Notes: generated by a model from the sequence alone, not told the origin. Shown: positions 1 to 9,732, counted from the first letter of the stretch. The stretch is DNA of 36,826 nucleotides from Pseudomonadota bacterium (GCA_018661145.1 JABJIU010000103.1:1-36826), one strand, 5' to 3'. Numbers and translations: made by a program.

Positions 1-216
1 ACCATCCGCCTGGGTAACCTGCGCGGGGAAATCCCGATTGCCGCAGAAGTGGTTGAAACAGCACAACGCGGTGTGGTCATTGTGGAAAGCATCTGGCCGA
101 ACCGGGCCTTTACCGGCGGCAAGGGCATCAACGTCCTGACGGGCGCGGACCCCGTTGCCCCGGTCGGTGGTGCCGCATTTCACGACACCAGAATCTGGAT
201 TCGCCCGGAGCTCTAG
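1..216 (+). CDS. C-terminal fragment of a molybdopterin-dependent oxidoreductase (molydopterin dinucleotide-binding domain), truncated by window start
   Basis: Frame 1 is open from base 1 to TAG at 214-216: TIRLGNLRGEIPIAAEVVETAQRGVVIVESIWPNRAFTGGKGINVLTGADPVAPVGGAAFHDTRIWIRPEL*. The 'GINVLTGADPVAPVGGAAFHDT' tail is typical of Mo-bisPGD oxidoreductase C-termini. Confidence 0.75.
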   Translation, partial: TIRLGNLRGEIPIAAEVVETAQRGVVIVESIWPNRAFTGGKGINVLTGADPVAPVGGAAFHDTRIWIRPEL

Positions 217-300
217 GCCTCCCACCCAAACTCGCTTATCGGCATCTGCGCGACGTAGCTTACCGAACCCAGAGCACCACAGCGAGTAGTAGGTTCAGGA

Positions 301-1431
301 TCAGTCAATCGGTGACCAGCGGGGCGGCCGGTAGCCTCCATCCAGACCGCCGGCAGAAAGCACTAGCTGCCACAGATGGTTCTCCCGTGATCGGAAGGAG
401 CCGGCACAAACCAGCAGGTAATAGTCGAACATCCGCTTGAAGCGGTCACCGTAGTGCGCCTTAAGCACCGGCCAGGCGTCATTGAAGTTGCGATACCACG
501 CCATCAGCGTCGGATCGTAATCGGCGCCGAAGCTATGCCAATCCTCAATGGTGAAAAAGGCATCAGCCTGTCGCGCCAATGCCGGGGCGGGAGGTAGCAC
601 ACCATTGGGAAAGATGTACTTCTCGATCCACCGATCTGTCGCAAAGCCATCGCGCCCTGCGCCGATGGTGTGCAACAGAAACAGACCCTGATCCTTAAGA
701 AGTGAGCGGGTCTTGCCGAAAAACGTTTGATAGTTCCTCTGGCCCACATGCTCAAACATACCCACAGAGACAATCCGATCAAACTGGCCTTCAAGTTCAC
801 GATAATCCCTAACCTCAATGTCGATCGGCAAGTCAGCGCAGCGATCGCGCGCCAGTTTCGCCTGTTCGACAGAGACGGTGACCCCGGTAACCTGCGCACC
901 ATGGTGCCCGGCCATCCAGCGGGCTAAACCGCCCCAACCGCATCCAACGTCCAGCACCTTCATCCCTGGCTCAAGCTGCAACTTGGCGCAAATCATCTCC
1001 ATCTTAGCGATCTGCGCCTCGGCCAGATTCTGAGCGGATTCCCAGAACCCGCAGCTATAGTTCATATGCGGATCGAGCATCTGCTCGAACACGTCATTGC
1101 CGATATCGTAATGCTGTTCACCAACCTGAAATGCCCTTGCCCGGCTTTGGCGGTTGAACATGCGGCAACCCATGAGGTAGGCCAGAAAGCGCAGGTTATT
1201 GCGAACCTTATCTTCGAGGCCGGCCCGAAAACCGCGGGTGATCATCTGGTCGAGCGCCTCGCAGTCCCACCAACCGTCCATATAGGCTTCGCCAAGCCCA
1301 AGCGTGCCCTCGCGCACAATGCGCATGAATAGATCTGGATTATGTACTTGTATATCCCAGGGGTCTGACCCATCGAGACGGATGCCCGCGGGCTCGAGAA
1401 TCTGCTCAAAACGACGCCTGATCCTACTCAT
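301..1431 (-). CDS. cfa: Cyclopropane-fatty-acyl-phospholipid synthase
   Basis: 376 aa; SAM motif VLDVGCGWGGLARWMA, plus QHYDIGNDVFEQMLDPHMNYSCGFW, GMFEHVG and YIFPNGVLP, all characteristic of CFA synthases. Confidence 0.95.
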   Translation of the reverse strand: MSRIRRRFEQILEPAGIRLDGSDPWDIQVHNPDLFMRIVREGTLGLGEAYMDGWWDCEALDQMITRGFRAGLEDKVRNNLRFLAYLMGCRMFNRQSRARAFQVGEQHYDIGNDVFEQMLDPHMNYSCGFWESAQNLAEAQIAKMEMICAKLQLEPGMKVLDVGCGWGGLARWMAGHHGAQVTGVTVSVEQAKLARDRCADLPIDIEVRDYRELEGQFDRIVSVGMFEHVGQRNYQTFFGKTRSLLKDQGLFLLHTIGAGRDGFATDRWIEKYIFPNGVLPPAPALARQADAFFTIEDWHSFGADYDPTLMAWYRNFNDAWPVLKAHYGDRFKRMFDYYLLVCAGSFRSRENHLWQLVLSAGGLDGGYRPPRWSPID

Positions 1432-1495
1432 CTGGAGTCACGCCTGCGCTCGGACTTCCCTGTCCCTTGCTTGGCATCGTCTGCAGAGCCACGGT

Positions 1496-3457
1496 TCACA
1501 ATACCCGTTCATTGCCGCCATCGATCGGAAGCTGGGCGCCCGTGGTACAGCGAAACGCAGACCCTGCCATCACGCAAACCATGGCCGCCACATCTGCCGA
1601 CGTGACTTCCTGACGGAGCAGGTTGTTTCTACGATAGTTCTCCACGCTCATCCCGTAGTGCGCAGCCCGGCCTTCAAGGACTTCGTCAGTCCAAATCGCT
1701 GTATCAAAGACCGCATTCGGATGCACGGTATTCACCCGTATGCCATCGGCGGCGAGCTCCAACGCCAGCACCCGGGCAAGTTGCGTTAGTCCTGCTTTGG
1801 CAACCGAATAAGCACCTGCGGCCGGACCAGGTGCCGGCACATTCTTTGAACCGACAATGATCACTGAAGGGTCCCAACCAAGTTGTAGATAAGGGATACT
1901 CTCACGCGCAACATGCATCGCACCCGTCAGATTGATGTCGAGCGAACGCTGCCACTCATCGTCAGGCATATCCGCCACCTCATCACTCGCAGAAAAGATG
2001 CCTGCGTTATTCACCAGAATGTCGAGACCACCAAATGTGGAGACCGATTCAGCGACTGATTCGCGCACAGCCTGGGCGTCTTTCACATCACACACCTGGC
2101 CTTGGATATCTGATCCATCAAAAACCGTCAGAACAGAAGGATCCTTGTCCAGCACCGTTACACGGGCGCCCTGCTCAGCCAACGCTATTGCACACGCCCG
2201 GCCGATTCCGCTGGCACCCCCCGTCACCAGCGCGCAGCGTCCCTGGAATGCCGGTACATTTGACGCTTTGCCCAACTTGGCCTGCTCAAGCTCCCAGTAC
2301 TCCACGGCAAAGATGTCGGCTTCGGGCAAGGCACGCCAGCCGCCGTGACCCTCCGCGGTTTCAATAGCAGTGATCGTGTGGTCCACGATATCGCAGATAA
2401 CCCCAAGATCACTCGACTTAGCCCCGAAAGCTACCGTCCCTCGATTCTGCCAGACCGCCCAACGGGGAGCGCAATCTAATCGGGACAGTTTCCCGTCGGT
2501 ATGTCGGTCGAAATAATCCTTATAGTCGGAAACAAATTTCGCTACCGCACCTGCCGGGTCATCGTTAACTATCAAAGGTACCCGCTTGGTACGGATCACA
2601 TGGTCTGGGGTCAAAGGACCTCTTGTTGCGATACTGGCCACGTCATCTCTCTTGGAAAAACAATGGCTTTGAGGACTTCCGCTGAAAGCCGCCAGCATCG
2701 AACGGTTTGCAGCGCGACTCACCTCATAACGGATGGTGGCAAGTTCGAGCGCGGATGCGCTTGATTGACCAGTTGCTGGGCTTGGGGCCACTCCCAACGC
2801 CTGTTCTGCTTCAGTGACGAGGTCAATCATGCGTGTGTAACTTTCCCGTGCATCGTCGGCAAAACTGAAGATCCCATGATTCATTAAAACCATGCCCTGC
2901 AAAGTCGTCCAGTCGACGCCTTCCGTCATCTGCGCCACTTTTTTTGCGAGCACAAATCCCGGCATCACATACGGCACCACCAGCAGGCGGTCGCCGTAGA
3001 GTTCGCGAATCCGTGCCTCCCCACCCGGCGTATTGGTGAGCGTCACCACCGCATCGGCATGAGTGTGATCCACGAAGCAGAACGGAATCAGCGCGTGCAA
3101 AATAGCCTCAACGGACGGATTGGGTGCGCCGGGGTCCAGCATAGCTGCCCGCTGGGCACGCACCATGTCAGCATCACTCAGCACATCAAAACGGGATAAC
3201 TGCATCAAGGCATCGAGCGCTACAGGCGAAAATCCTGCGGCTTCTATAGTTGCAAGATCCCAACCGCTGCCTTTGACGTACAGCACCTCATGGCAGGCGC
3301 CGAAAATATCGGTGAATTCAGCCTTAACGGAGGTATTACCTCCCCCGTGCAGCACGAGATCGGATGCGCAGCCGATCAGACGTGATGAATACACCCGCAG
3401 CGCGAGTGGATCGTCTCCACAAGCGGCCGCTTCTTCCTCATTCCAAAGATTCTTCAT
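1496..3457 (-). CDS. Bifunctional class II aldolase / short-chain dehydrogenase (rhamnulose-1-P aldolase/dehydrogenase-like)
   Basis: 653 aa; N-terminal class II aldolase signatures (LHGGGNTSVK, DHTHADAVVTLTNTPGG, MNHGIFSF) and C-terminal SDR (ALVTGGASGIGRACA, NNAG, YSVAK). Confidence 0.9.
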   Translation of the reverse strand: MKNLWNEEEAAACGDDPLALRVYSSRLIGCASDLVLHGGGNTSVKAEFTDIFGACHEVLYVKGSGWDLATIEAAGFSPVALDALMQLSRFDVLSDADMVRAQRAAMLDPGAPNPSVEAILHALIPFCFVDHTHADAVVTLTNTPGGEARIRELYGDRLLVVPYVMPGFVLAKKVAQMTEGVDWTTLQGMVLMNHGIFSFADDARESYTRMIDLVTEAEQALGVAPSPATGQSSASALELATIRYEVSRAANRSMLAAFSGSPQSHCFSKRDDVASIATRGPLTPDHVIRTKRVPLIVNDDPAGAVAKFVSDYKDYFDRHTDGKLSRLDCAPRWAVWQNRGTVAFGAKSSDLGVICDIVDHTITAIETAEGHGGWRALPEADIFAVEYWELEQAKLGKASNVPAFQGRCALVTGGASGIGRACAIALAEQGARVTVLDKDPSVLTVFDGSDIQGQVCDVKDAQAVRESVAESVSTFGGLDILVNNAGIFSASDEVADMPDDEWQRSLDINLTGAMHVARESIPYLQLGWDPSVIIVGSKNVPAPGPAAGAYSVAKAGLTQLARVLALELAADGIRVNTVHPNAVFDTAIWTDEVLEGRAAHYGMSVENYRRNNLLRQEVTSADVAAMVCVMAGSAFRCTTGAQLPIDGGNERVL

Positions 3458-3527
3458 GGTGCTCCCGCGCCTAGCAGGTCATCGTATTCACTGCCCGAAA
3501 CCCCGTAATTCTAACGGCTGAGGCCTG

Positions 3528-4196
3528 TCAAAGTTGGTCCTCGATCATCTGCCAATCGTCACGGTGGACTACCCGGCAGACGCTATCAAGATCACTGACC
3601 CACGAGACCGCGCTCAGAAATGGTGTCTCGTAAACACGGGTGGCATGAGGTGCCAACGGCGGGTTCCAGATCACTGAATCTCCAGCGTAATCGACCCAAT
3701 CCTGATCGCCGAGACGAAATCCACATGGTCCGCTCAGATTAAAGTACATCTCCGACGCCTGATGAACATGATCCCGATATAACGTTCGTGATTTCAAAAA
3801 AAACAAACTGAGAAAAAGATCCTCGCTGAAAACGAAACTGTTGGCGGGCCCAACGAGCGAACAGACCAGATTGCCCTCCCTGAAGCTTAGCCCAACATCC
3901 GATCCTTTCTCGTAATAACTGTCATCGCCACCAATATCGGCTCTCCAGTCCAAATACGGCCGCGCTTGTGATAATGCCTCTGCAACCGCATTAAGCGAAT
4001 CCGGAATATGGCTGATCGCAAGCGCCAGCTCGCTTTCAAAGTGTGGCGGCGGCGCCCGCAGGGGCTCTGTCGCCCTGCCATCGAGCGTTAGCGCCGACAA
4101 TCGCGAAACCGTCAACTTAACCACCTCCAACTGATTCCTCGCACTAAGCGCATCACGAAGTGCGCAGATTAATGCGATCACTTTATCTGTCTGCAT
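3528..4196 (-). CDS. Cupin protein resembling the dimethylsulfoniopropionate (DMSP) lyase family (DddL/DddQ-type)
   Basis: C-terminal cupin core LFFLKSRTLYRDHVHQASEMYFNLSGPCGFRLGDQDWVDYAGDSVIWNPPLAPHATRV has the HxHxxxExY...H arrangement. The track ORF starts at 4247, but ATG at 4194-4196 (MQTDKVIALI, preceded by AAGGG) avoids overlap with the upstream gene. Confidence 0.7.
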   Translation of the reverse strand: MQTDKVIALICALRDALSARNQLEVVKLTVSRLSALTLDGRATEPLRAPPPHFESELALAISHIPDSLNAVAEALSQARPYLDWRADIGGDDSYYEKGSDVGLSFREGNLVCSLVGPANSFVFSEDLFLSLFFLKSRTLYRDHVHQASEMYFNLSGPCGFRLGDQDWVDYAGDSVIWNPPLAPHATRVYETPFLSAVSWVSDLDSVCRVVHRDDWQMIEDQL

Positions 4197-4207
4197 CTGC
4201 CCTTGGG

Positions 4208-4744
4208 TTATACCTTGCAAGCCCTGATGGCTTCTTCTGGGGAACACGCGACTTGCAGTTGTGAACGGCTTGCCTCCTTCAGGTAACCCGAGTCCGTCAT
4301 CTTGTCCAAAAAGCAGATAAGTTCATCATAGTAACCCGCCACATTCAGTAGCACACACGGCTTGTCGTGCATGCCCAATTGCGCCCAGGTCCACATCTCA
4401 AATAACTCTTCCAAGGTGCCAATTCCGCCTGGCAGTGCGACAAACCCATCTGAGAGTTTTGCCATCAGCGCCTTACGCTCATGCATGGTGTCCACGATAT
4501 GGGTTTGTGTCAGACCCGAATGCGCAATCTCCTTATCCACCAATGACTGCGGGATAACACCCGTGACATCCCCCGCCGCCTGCAGCACTGCATCCGCAAC
4601 AGCACCCATCAAACCGATAGAAGCGCCCCCGTAGACAAGTCCAAACCCGTGGGCCGCTAGCAATGAACCAAACGCAGTAGCCGCTTCGGGATAAGCCTCA
4701 CGATCACCCATCGTCGATCCGCAGAACACACAGATACGCTTCAT
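4208..4744 (-). CDS. LOG family / TIGR00730-type Rossmann protein (cytokinin riboside 5'-monophosphate phosphoribohydrolase-like)
   Basis: 178 aa; ICVFCGSTMG, GLVYGGASIGLMG and LPGGIGTLEELFEMWTWAQLG motifs. Confidence 0.92.
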   Translation of the reverse strand: MKRICVFCGSTMGDREAYPEAATAFGSLLAAHGFGLVYGGASIGLMGAVADAVLQAAGDVTGVIPQSLVDKEIAHSGLTQTHIVDTMHERKALMAKLSDGFVALPGGIGTLEELFEMWTWAQLGMHDKPCVLLNVAGYYDELICFLDKMTDSGYLKEASRSQLQVACSPEEAIRACKV

Positions 4745-4880
4745 AGTGTCGAAGCCCCGAACCGGAGGGCGATCGGATTAGGAATAAGCCGCAATTTGTT
4801 GACTCGCTTTATCAGAATATGGCAACTAATGTATGATAAGTTTGACTTTTGAGCAATTGATTGGGATAGAGGATAGGGCA

Positions 4881-6122
4881 ATGGCAGGCACGTATATCGA
4901 TATCACTGCAACAGATGGCTCGGGTCAATTCAAGGGCTATCTCGCAACGCCCGAGACGGGTTCGGGACCGGGCATCCTGCTCCTGCAAGAAATCTTTGGC
5001 ATTAACTGGCATATCCGTGAGGTGGCCGACTATTACGCCGAAGAAGGGTATACCGTGCTGGCTCCTGATCTTTTCTGGCGCATGGAGCCCGGTGTCGAAC
5101 TTGGCTACAGCGAAGAAGAGTTTCAGAAAGCCTTCGGGTTTTATCAGCAATTTGATATCGCAAAGGCAATCGAGGATATGCAGGCTGCCACGTCAGCACT
5201 GCATTCCCAGGACGCATGCAAGGGCAAAGTCGGTGCAATTGGCTTCTGTCTTGGCGGAAAACTCAGTTACCTTGCCGCCGCCCATTGTGAGGTCGATGCG
5301 GCAGTCTGTTACTACGGTGTCGGAATAGAAGAAGACCTTGACCTCAAAGACCAGATCACTTGTCCGATGGTGATGCACTTCGCAGAGCTTGACCAGTTTG
5401 TGCCGGCACAAGCGCGCGACCAGGTCACGAACGCTTTCTCGAACCGCACTGACGTTGAGATATATACCTATCCCGACACCGATCATGCCTTCAATACGCC
5501 GGGAAGGGACTCCTACCACAAGCCTTCAGCAATGATGGCGCATTCGCGCTCGATGGCATGCTTTCGCCGTGCGCTGGGACCTCACTTCAATCTCAGTGAG
5601 TTATGGGATGCGCACTGCTACCACGAGTTCGTCACACGCGATGTGGATGCGACCATGGCAACGATGGTGGCATCTCCTTATGTCAATCATATTCCAACGC
5701 TCACAGGCGGTGTGGGCCACGACCAGTTGAAACGCTTTTACCAGCATCACTTCGTCAACAACAATCCCGAGGATACCAAGCTGATACCCATTTCACGGAC
5801 CGTGGGAGCCGACCGGATAGTGGATGAGATGGTCTTCTGCTTTACCCATACGACCGAAATCGACTGGATGCTGCCCGGCATCGAGCCTACCGGCCGCTAT
5901 GTCGAGGTTCCACTGGTCGCGATCGTCTGCTTCCGTGGAGACAAGCTCTATAATGAACATATCTACTGGGATCAGGCCTGCGTTCTAGTCCAGATCGGCA
6001 AACTCGACGCCGAAGGACTGCCAGTCGCAGGCAGCGAGAGCGCCAGGAAACTGCAGGATGAATCTCTGCCTTCCAATGAACTTATGGGCACGTGGTCATC
6101 AAGTGAGGGCAAACCCATCTGA
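4881..6122 (+). CDS. Dienelactone hydrolase domain fused to a C-terminal NTF2/SnoaL-like domain
   Basis: DLH core: GILLLQEIFGINWHIREVADYYAEEGYTVLAPDLFWR, nucleophile GAIGFCLGGKLSY, DTDHAF. C-terminal about 170 aa (HEFVTRDVDATMATMVASPYVNHIPTLTGGVGHDQLKRFYQHHF...) resembles an NTF2-like fold. Start taken at the internal ATG 4881 (MAGTYIDI, upstream AGGATAG); the track ORF begins at 4833. Confidence 0.85.
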   Translation: MAGTYIDITATDGSGQFKGYLATPETGSGPGILLLQEIFGINWHIREVADYYAEEGYTVLAPDLFWRMEPGVELGYSEEEFQKAFGFYQQFDIAKAIEDMQAATSALHSQDACKGKVGAIGFCLGGKLSYLAAAHCEVDAAVCYYGVGIEEDLDLKDQITCPMVMHFAELDQFVPAQARDQVTNAFSNRTDVEIYTYPDTDHAFNTPGRDSYHKPSAMMAHSRSMACFRRALGPHFNLSELWDAHCYHEFVTRDVDATMATMVASPYVNHIPTLTGGVGHDQLKRFYQHHFVNNNPEDTKLIPISRTVGADRIVDEMVFCFTHTTEIDWMLPGIEPTGRYVEVPLVAIVCFRGDKLYNEHIYWDQACVLVQIGKLDAEGLPVAGSESARKLQDESLPSNELMGTWSSSEGKPI

Positions 6123-6226
6123 AGCACTTTTACCCCTCAATCTCATAACACTTTCATTCATTCGAAAACGCTGTCATTTACCCAAGCGCTCCCAGAAGCG
6201 CACATAACACCAGGAGGAGTATCAAC

Positions 6227-7771
6227 ATGTCCATGAATCGACGATCGTTCCTGCAATTGGCGGGGACTGCCTCATTAACCGGGGCAATACCAATGGCGCT
6301 CAAGCCGAGCAGTGTTCAGGCTGCGGGTGACACCCTAACGATTGCGTATAACGTGTCGTTGCCAAGCTGGGACCCGACCACCGGACTTTCGTCCGTCAAT
6401 CCCGGGCTGCAAAGTATCTGGAAGTCAGTCTTTGACCAGTATATTGACCAGAACCCCGATCTCTCATTTAAACCGGGGGTGCTGACCGAGTGGGGTTGGA
6501 ATGCCGACAAGACCCGGGTACATATGAAGGTCCGAGAAGGTGCAACCTGGCAGGATGGAAAACCGATCACCGGTGAAGACATCGTCTGGAATCTCAACCG
6601 GGCTGCCAATCCGGACAGCGGCAACCCGGTAGGCGGCCTGATCTGGGGCTCTGTCGGCAACCTCAAGGCCAACGGCAATGAAGTGACCGGTGACGTTAAT
6701 GCCTATGTCGCCGACTTCTTTAAATGGATGGCGTTTCTGACGGGGTATATCCTGCCGCCACATTACTTTGAAAAAGTAGGTGCCGAAGGTTTCGAGAAAG
6801 CACCTATGGGCTCTGGGCCCTACCGGGTTACAGAGTTTGTGCGAGGCTCTTTCGTGCGCATGGAAGCCTACGACGATTACTGGGGTGGCAAACCTGCGTT
6901 TCGTAACGTGATCTTCAAGTTCGTCACCGACGCTACCAGTCGGGTCGCCGAAGTGGAGAGCGGCGCCTCAGATATCACGCTCGCAATCCCTTTTGAGGAA
7001 TATGACCGCCTCAAAGGAAAATCCGGTCTCACGGGTGTCACCACGCCTGTGTCTGATATCGCGATGATATTTTTCAACGACACCGGCCCTATGGAAGATG
7101 CCAACGTTCGCAAAGCAGCCGTACACGCTGTAAATAAAGACGCCATTGTTGACCAACTCCTGCGGGGCTACGGCGTGCCGCTGCATACCCTGCAAGCACC
7201 GGAGTACGCGGCCTTCGATCCCTCCACGACGGTGGAGTACAACCCTGATCTGGCACGCTCGCTGCTCGCCGCTTCCGGTTATTCGACCGATAATCCAGTG
7301 CGCTTCACCATTCAGACCACCCGGGGCTACCTGCCCAAAGACTACGAGGTGATCCAGGCGGTCGTGGCAATGTGGCGCAAAGTCGGTATCGAGGCCGAGA
7401 TTGAGGTCTATGAGGTTGCCAAGCACTACGAGTTGCGGGCGACAGACACCCTGGCACCTGCGGCGTTCTACAACTGGGGTGACTCGATCGGCGACCCGAA
7501 TGACTCAACCGGATTCGCGATGTTCGGCCCCAGTCCGCATTCGACCTGGGACACCGACGATCTGGATGCCATGATCGGGCCACTGTGGGGAGAAAAAGAC
7601 GAGGCCAAGCGGATTGCCGGCTGGAAAGCCGTGGACAAATACATCGCCGAAAATGCGTATGTGTTGCCGCTCTACCAGCAGGTTCAGCCTGTCATCTACC
7701 GCTCGGATCTGGACTTCACCCCGCACGTCGCAAACTACGTTCTGCCACACACGACAAAGCCTAAAGGCTGA
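6227..7771 (+). CDS. ABC transporter substrate-binding protein, family 5 (dipeptide/opine/nickel-type), Tat signal
   Basis: Strong SD AGGAGGAG at 6212-6219; Tat-like N-terminus MNRRSFLQLAGTASLTGA; SBP_bac_5 features (LTEWGWNADKTRVHMKVREGATWQDGKPITGEDIVWNLNR, APMGSGPYRV). Confidence 0.92.
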   Translation: MSMNRRSFLQLAGTASLTGAIPMALKPSSVQAAGDTLTIAYNVSLPSWDPTTGLSSVNPGLQSIWKSVFDQYIDQNPDLSFKPGVLTEWGWNADKTRVHMKVREGATWQDGKPITGEDIVWNLNRAANPDSGNPVGGLIWGSVGNLKANGNEVTGDVNAYVADFFKWMAFLTGYILPPHYFEKVGAEGFEKAPMGSGPYRVTEFVRGSFVRMEAYDDYWGGKPAFRNVIFKFVTDATSRVAEVESGASDITLAIPFEEYDRLKGKSGLTGVTTPVSDIAMIFFNDTGPMEDANVRKAAVHAVNKDAIVDQLLRGYGVPLHTLQAPEYAAFDPSTTVEYNPDLARSLLAASGYSTDNPVRFTIQTTRGYLPKDYEVIQAVVAMWRKVGIEAEIEVYEVAKHYELRATDTLAPAAFYNWGDSIGDPNDSTGFAMFGPSPHSTWDTDDLDAMIGPLWGEKDEAKRIAGWKAVDKYIAENAYVLPLYQQVQPVIYRSDLDFTPHVANYVLPHTTKPKG

Positions 7772-7783
7772 TCCGCGCGTCGG

Positions 7784-7831
7784 GTCCTGAGTTCCTGGCG
7801 GCGCCCGCTGCCCTGGGGACTCAGGACTTTT
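7784..7831 (+). terminator. Intercistronic hairpin plus T-run between the substrate-binding protein and permease genes
   Basis: GTCCTGAGTTCC (7784-7795) pairs with GGGACTCAGGAC (7816-7827, one G:T wobble), followed by TTTT at 7828-7831. Confidence 0.6.
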
Positions 7832-7865
7832 CGCGTTTTGCGGTTGTCACCGCTGCCCCGCCCTG

Positions 7866-8873
7866 ATGAGTTACCCCTATCTGATCAACCGCCTGTTGTT
7901 GGCCCTGCCGACACTGGCAGGTGCCGTTACCATTACCTTTATCCTGCTTCGCGTCGTGCCGGGAGACCCCATCGCCATGATGACCGGTCCGGGCGCCACC
8001 GAAGCCGACATTGCGCAACTACGCGCGCATTACGGACTCGATCAGTCAATTGCGCACCAGTTCGTCATTTATCTTAGTCAACTGATTACGGGTGACCTCG
8101 GTACGTCGATCAGCCTGCGGCAGAATGTTGGCGAACTGATTGCCGGCAGGCTGCCCGTGACCATAGAACTTGTCGTCATCGCAATGCTGATCGCCGTAGG
8201 GTTTGCGTTGATACTGGCGCTCAAGGGAACATTCTGGCGAGGCCGCTGGCCCGAGCGCCTGGTCGACGGTTTCATTGGCGTCACCGTGGCGATTCCTGAC
8301 TTTCTCTGGGCGCTCTCACTGATCCTGATCCTCGGCGTGGCGATCCCGATCATGCCAATCTTCGGTCGCATGGATCTCACGATTTCGTTCGACAGTTGGA
8401 CTAACTTCTATCTGACCGAGAGCCTGCTGCGCGGCCGTTTTGAAGTCACTCGATCGGTCCTCTATCACATGGTACTGCCGGCTGTGTCACTCGCCCTGCC
8501 GCTGATGGCGATTACGGCAAGAGTGCTGAAGTCCTGCCTCAACGCAGAGATGAACCGCGAGTACGTCACACTCGCCCGCACGCAGGGTTTCGGCCGGCTC
8601 AAGGTTATCTACAGTCAGGCACTACGCAACGCGCTGGTCCCTGCCACCGCCCTGAGCGGGGTCCAGTTCACCTTCCTGATTGGCGGCACCGTGCTGGTTG
8701 AACGGATTTTTGGGTACCCGGGCATCGGCAACATGGCCATTGATGCCGTCATCAACCGGGACCTCCCGCTGATCCAGGGGCTGGTGCTGACCTTTGCCAT
8801 CCTGTTTATCCTGGTCAACCTGCTGATTGATCTCTTCATAACCTTTCTTGACCCAAGACTACGTCATGTCTGA
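7866..8873 (+). CDS. ABC transporter permease (DppB/OppB-type)
   Basis: 335 aa; hydrophobic, N-term RLLLALPTLAGAVTITFILLRVVPGDPIAMM; EREYVTLARTQGFGRLKVIYSQALRNALVP-type EAA loop; IFGYPGIGNMAIDAVINRDLPLIQG. Confidence 0.95.
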   Translation: MSYPYLINRLLLALPTLAGAVTITFILLRVVPGDPIAMMTGPGATEADIAQLRAHYGLDQSIAHQFVIYLSQLITGDLGTSISLRQNVGELIAGRLPVTIELVVIAMLIAVGFALILALKGTFWRGRWPERLVDGFIGVTVAIPDFLWALSLILILGVAIPIMPIFGRMDLTISFDSWTNFYLTESLLRGRFEVTRSVLYHMVLPAVSLALPLMAITARVLKSCLNAEMNREYVTLARTQGFGRLKVIYSQALRNALVPATALSGVQFTFLIGGTVLVERIFGYPGIGNMAIDAVINRDLPLIQGLVLTFAILFILVNLLIDLFITFLDPRLRHV

Positions 8874-9732
8874 TGGAAGAGCCGATCTACCGCTGACGTA
8901 CCGCATTGTGCATGAGCCCCGCGCCCTGTTCGGGTTGTGTGTGCTGGGACTGATGTTTCTGGCGGCTGTGCTTGCGCCGTGGCTGAGTCCGCATGACCCC
9001 TTGGAGCAGGATCTGCTATCGTCTTTTCTTCCACCTTCATGGAAGGAAAACGGCGACCCGGTCTTTTTCCTGGGCACCGACAACCTCGGCCGTGACATTG
9101 CCTCGCGGCTCATCTACGGTGCCCGTACCGCGTTAATAGTGGCGCTAATTGCCGCCACAATGGCCGCGCTTCTCGGCACCGTACTGGGAATGCTGGCTGG
9201 ATTCTACGGCGGCAAAACAGACATGCTGATCTCCCGCGCCGTCGATATCTGGATGTCCTTTCCCGCCGTGCTGCTCTCGATCGTTCTGGTAGCCGTAATG
9301 GGTGCGGGCCTTCATGCCGTCATCATCGCCATCGTCATTATCGACTGGACACGCTTTTGCCGTGTAATCCGTGCCGAGACCATGGTGCAAAAAGAGCGCG
9401 ATTACGTTTCATCAGCGGTCACGATCGGGTTAACACGCGTTCGGATTCTTTTCCAGGAAGTATTTCCCAACCTGGTACCCCTGCTGATTGTGCTATTAAC
9501 CCTGGAGATGGGAATCGCCATTGTGGTTGAGACTATCCTGAGTTTTGTGGGGCTCAGTGTGGCCTCCGATACCCCGACCTGGGGAAACCTGATCCAGGAG
9601 GGTCGGCAATATATTCATCAGGCGCCGTGGCTTCTGGGTTTACCGGTCGCGTGCGTGGTAATGGCAGTGCTTGGCCTGAATGCCCTGGGTGACGGAATCA
9701 AGGAAGTCATTGACCCGGAGACAAGGCAGTGA
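8866..9732 (+). CDS. ABC transporter permease (DppC/OppC-type)
   Basis: LFGLCVLGLMFLAAVLAPWLSPHDP, FFLGTDNLGRDIASRLIYGARTALIVALIA, GDTPTWGNLIQEGRQYIHQAPW-like tail. Start at ATG 8866 overlaps the upstream stop; the track ORF starts at 8848. Confidence 0.95.
   Translation: MSDGRADLPLTYRIVHEPRALFGLCVLGLMFLAAVLAPWLSPHDPLEQDLLSSFLPPSWKENGDPVFFLGTDNLGRDIASRLIYGARTALIVALIAATMAALLGTVLGMLAGFYGGKTDMLISRAVDIWMSFPAVLLSIVLVAVMGAGLHAVIIAIVIIDWTRFCRVIRAETMVQKERDYVSSAVTIGLTRVRILFQEVFPNLVPLLIVLLTLEMGIAIVVETILSFVGLSVASDTPTWGNLIQEGRQYIHQAPWLLGLPVACVVMAVLGLNALGDGIKEVIDPETRQ

Noticed and set aside
504-902. 132-aa antisense ORF and many similar track ORFs (e.g. 1304..1789, 3120..3521, 14918..15457, 20285..20995, 21614..22675, 29789..30238, 31943..32503)
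   Set aside because: Opposite-strand or alternative-frame shadows of confidently coding genes; low-complexity translations rich in R, P, S or H with no recognisable domain.
4799-4837. Possible promoter upstream of the DLH gene (TTGACT and TATGAT)
   Set aside because: Spacing between the two boxes is about 27 nt, too long for a sigma70 promoter; no other support.
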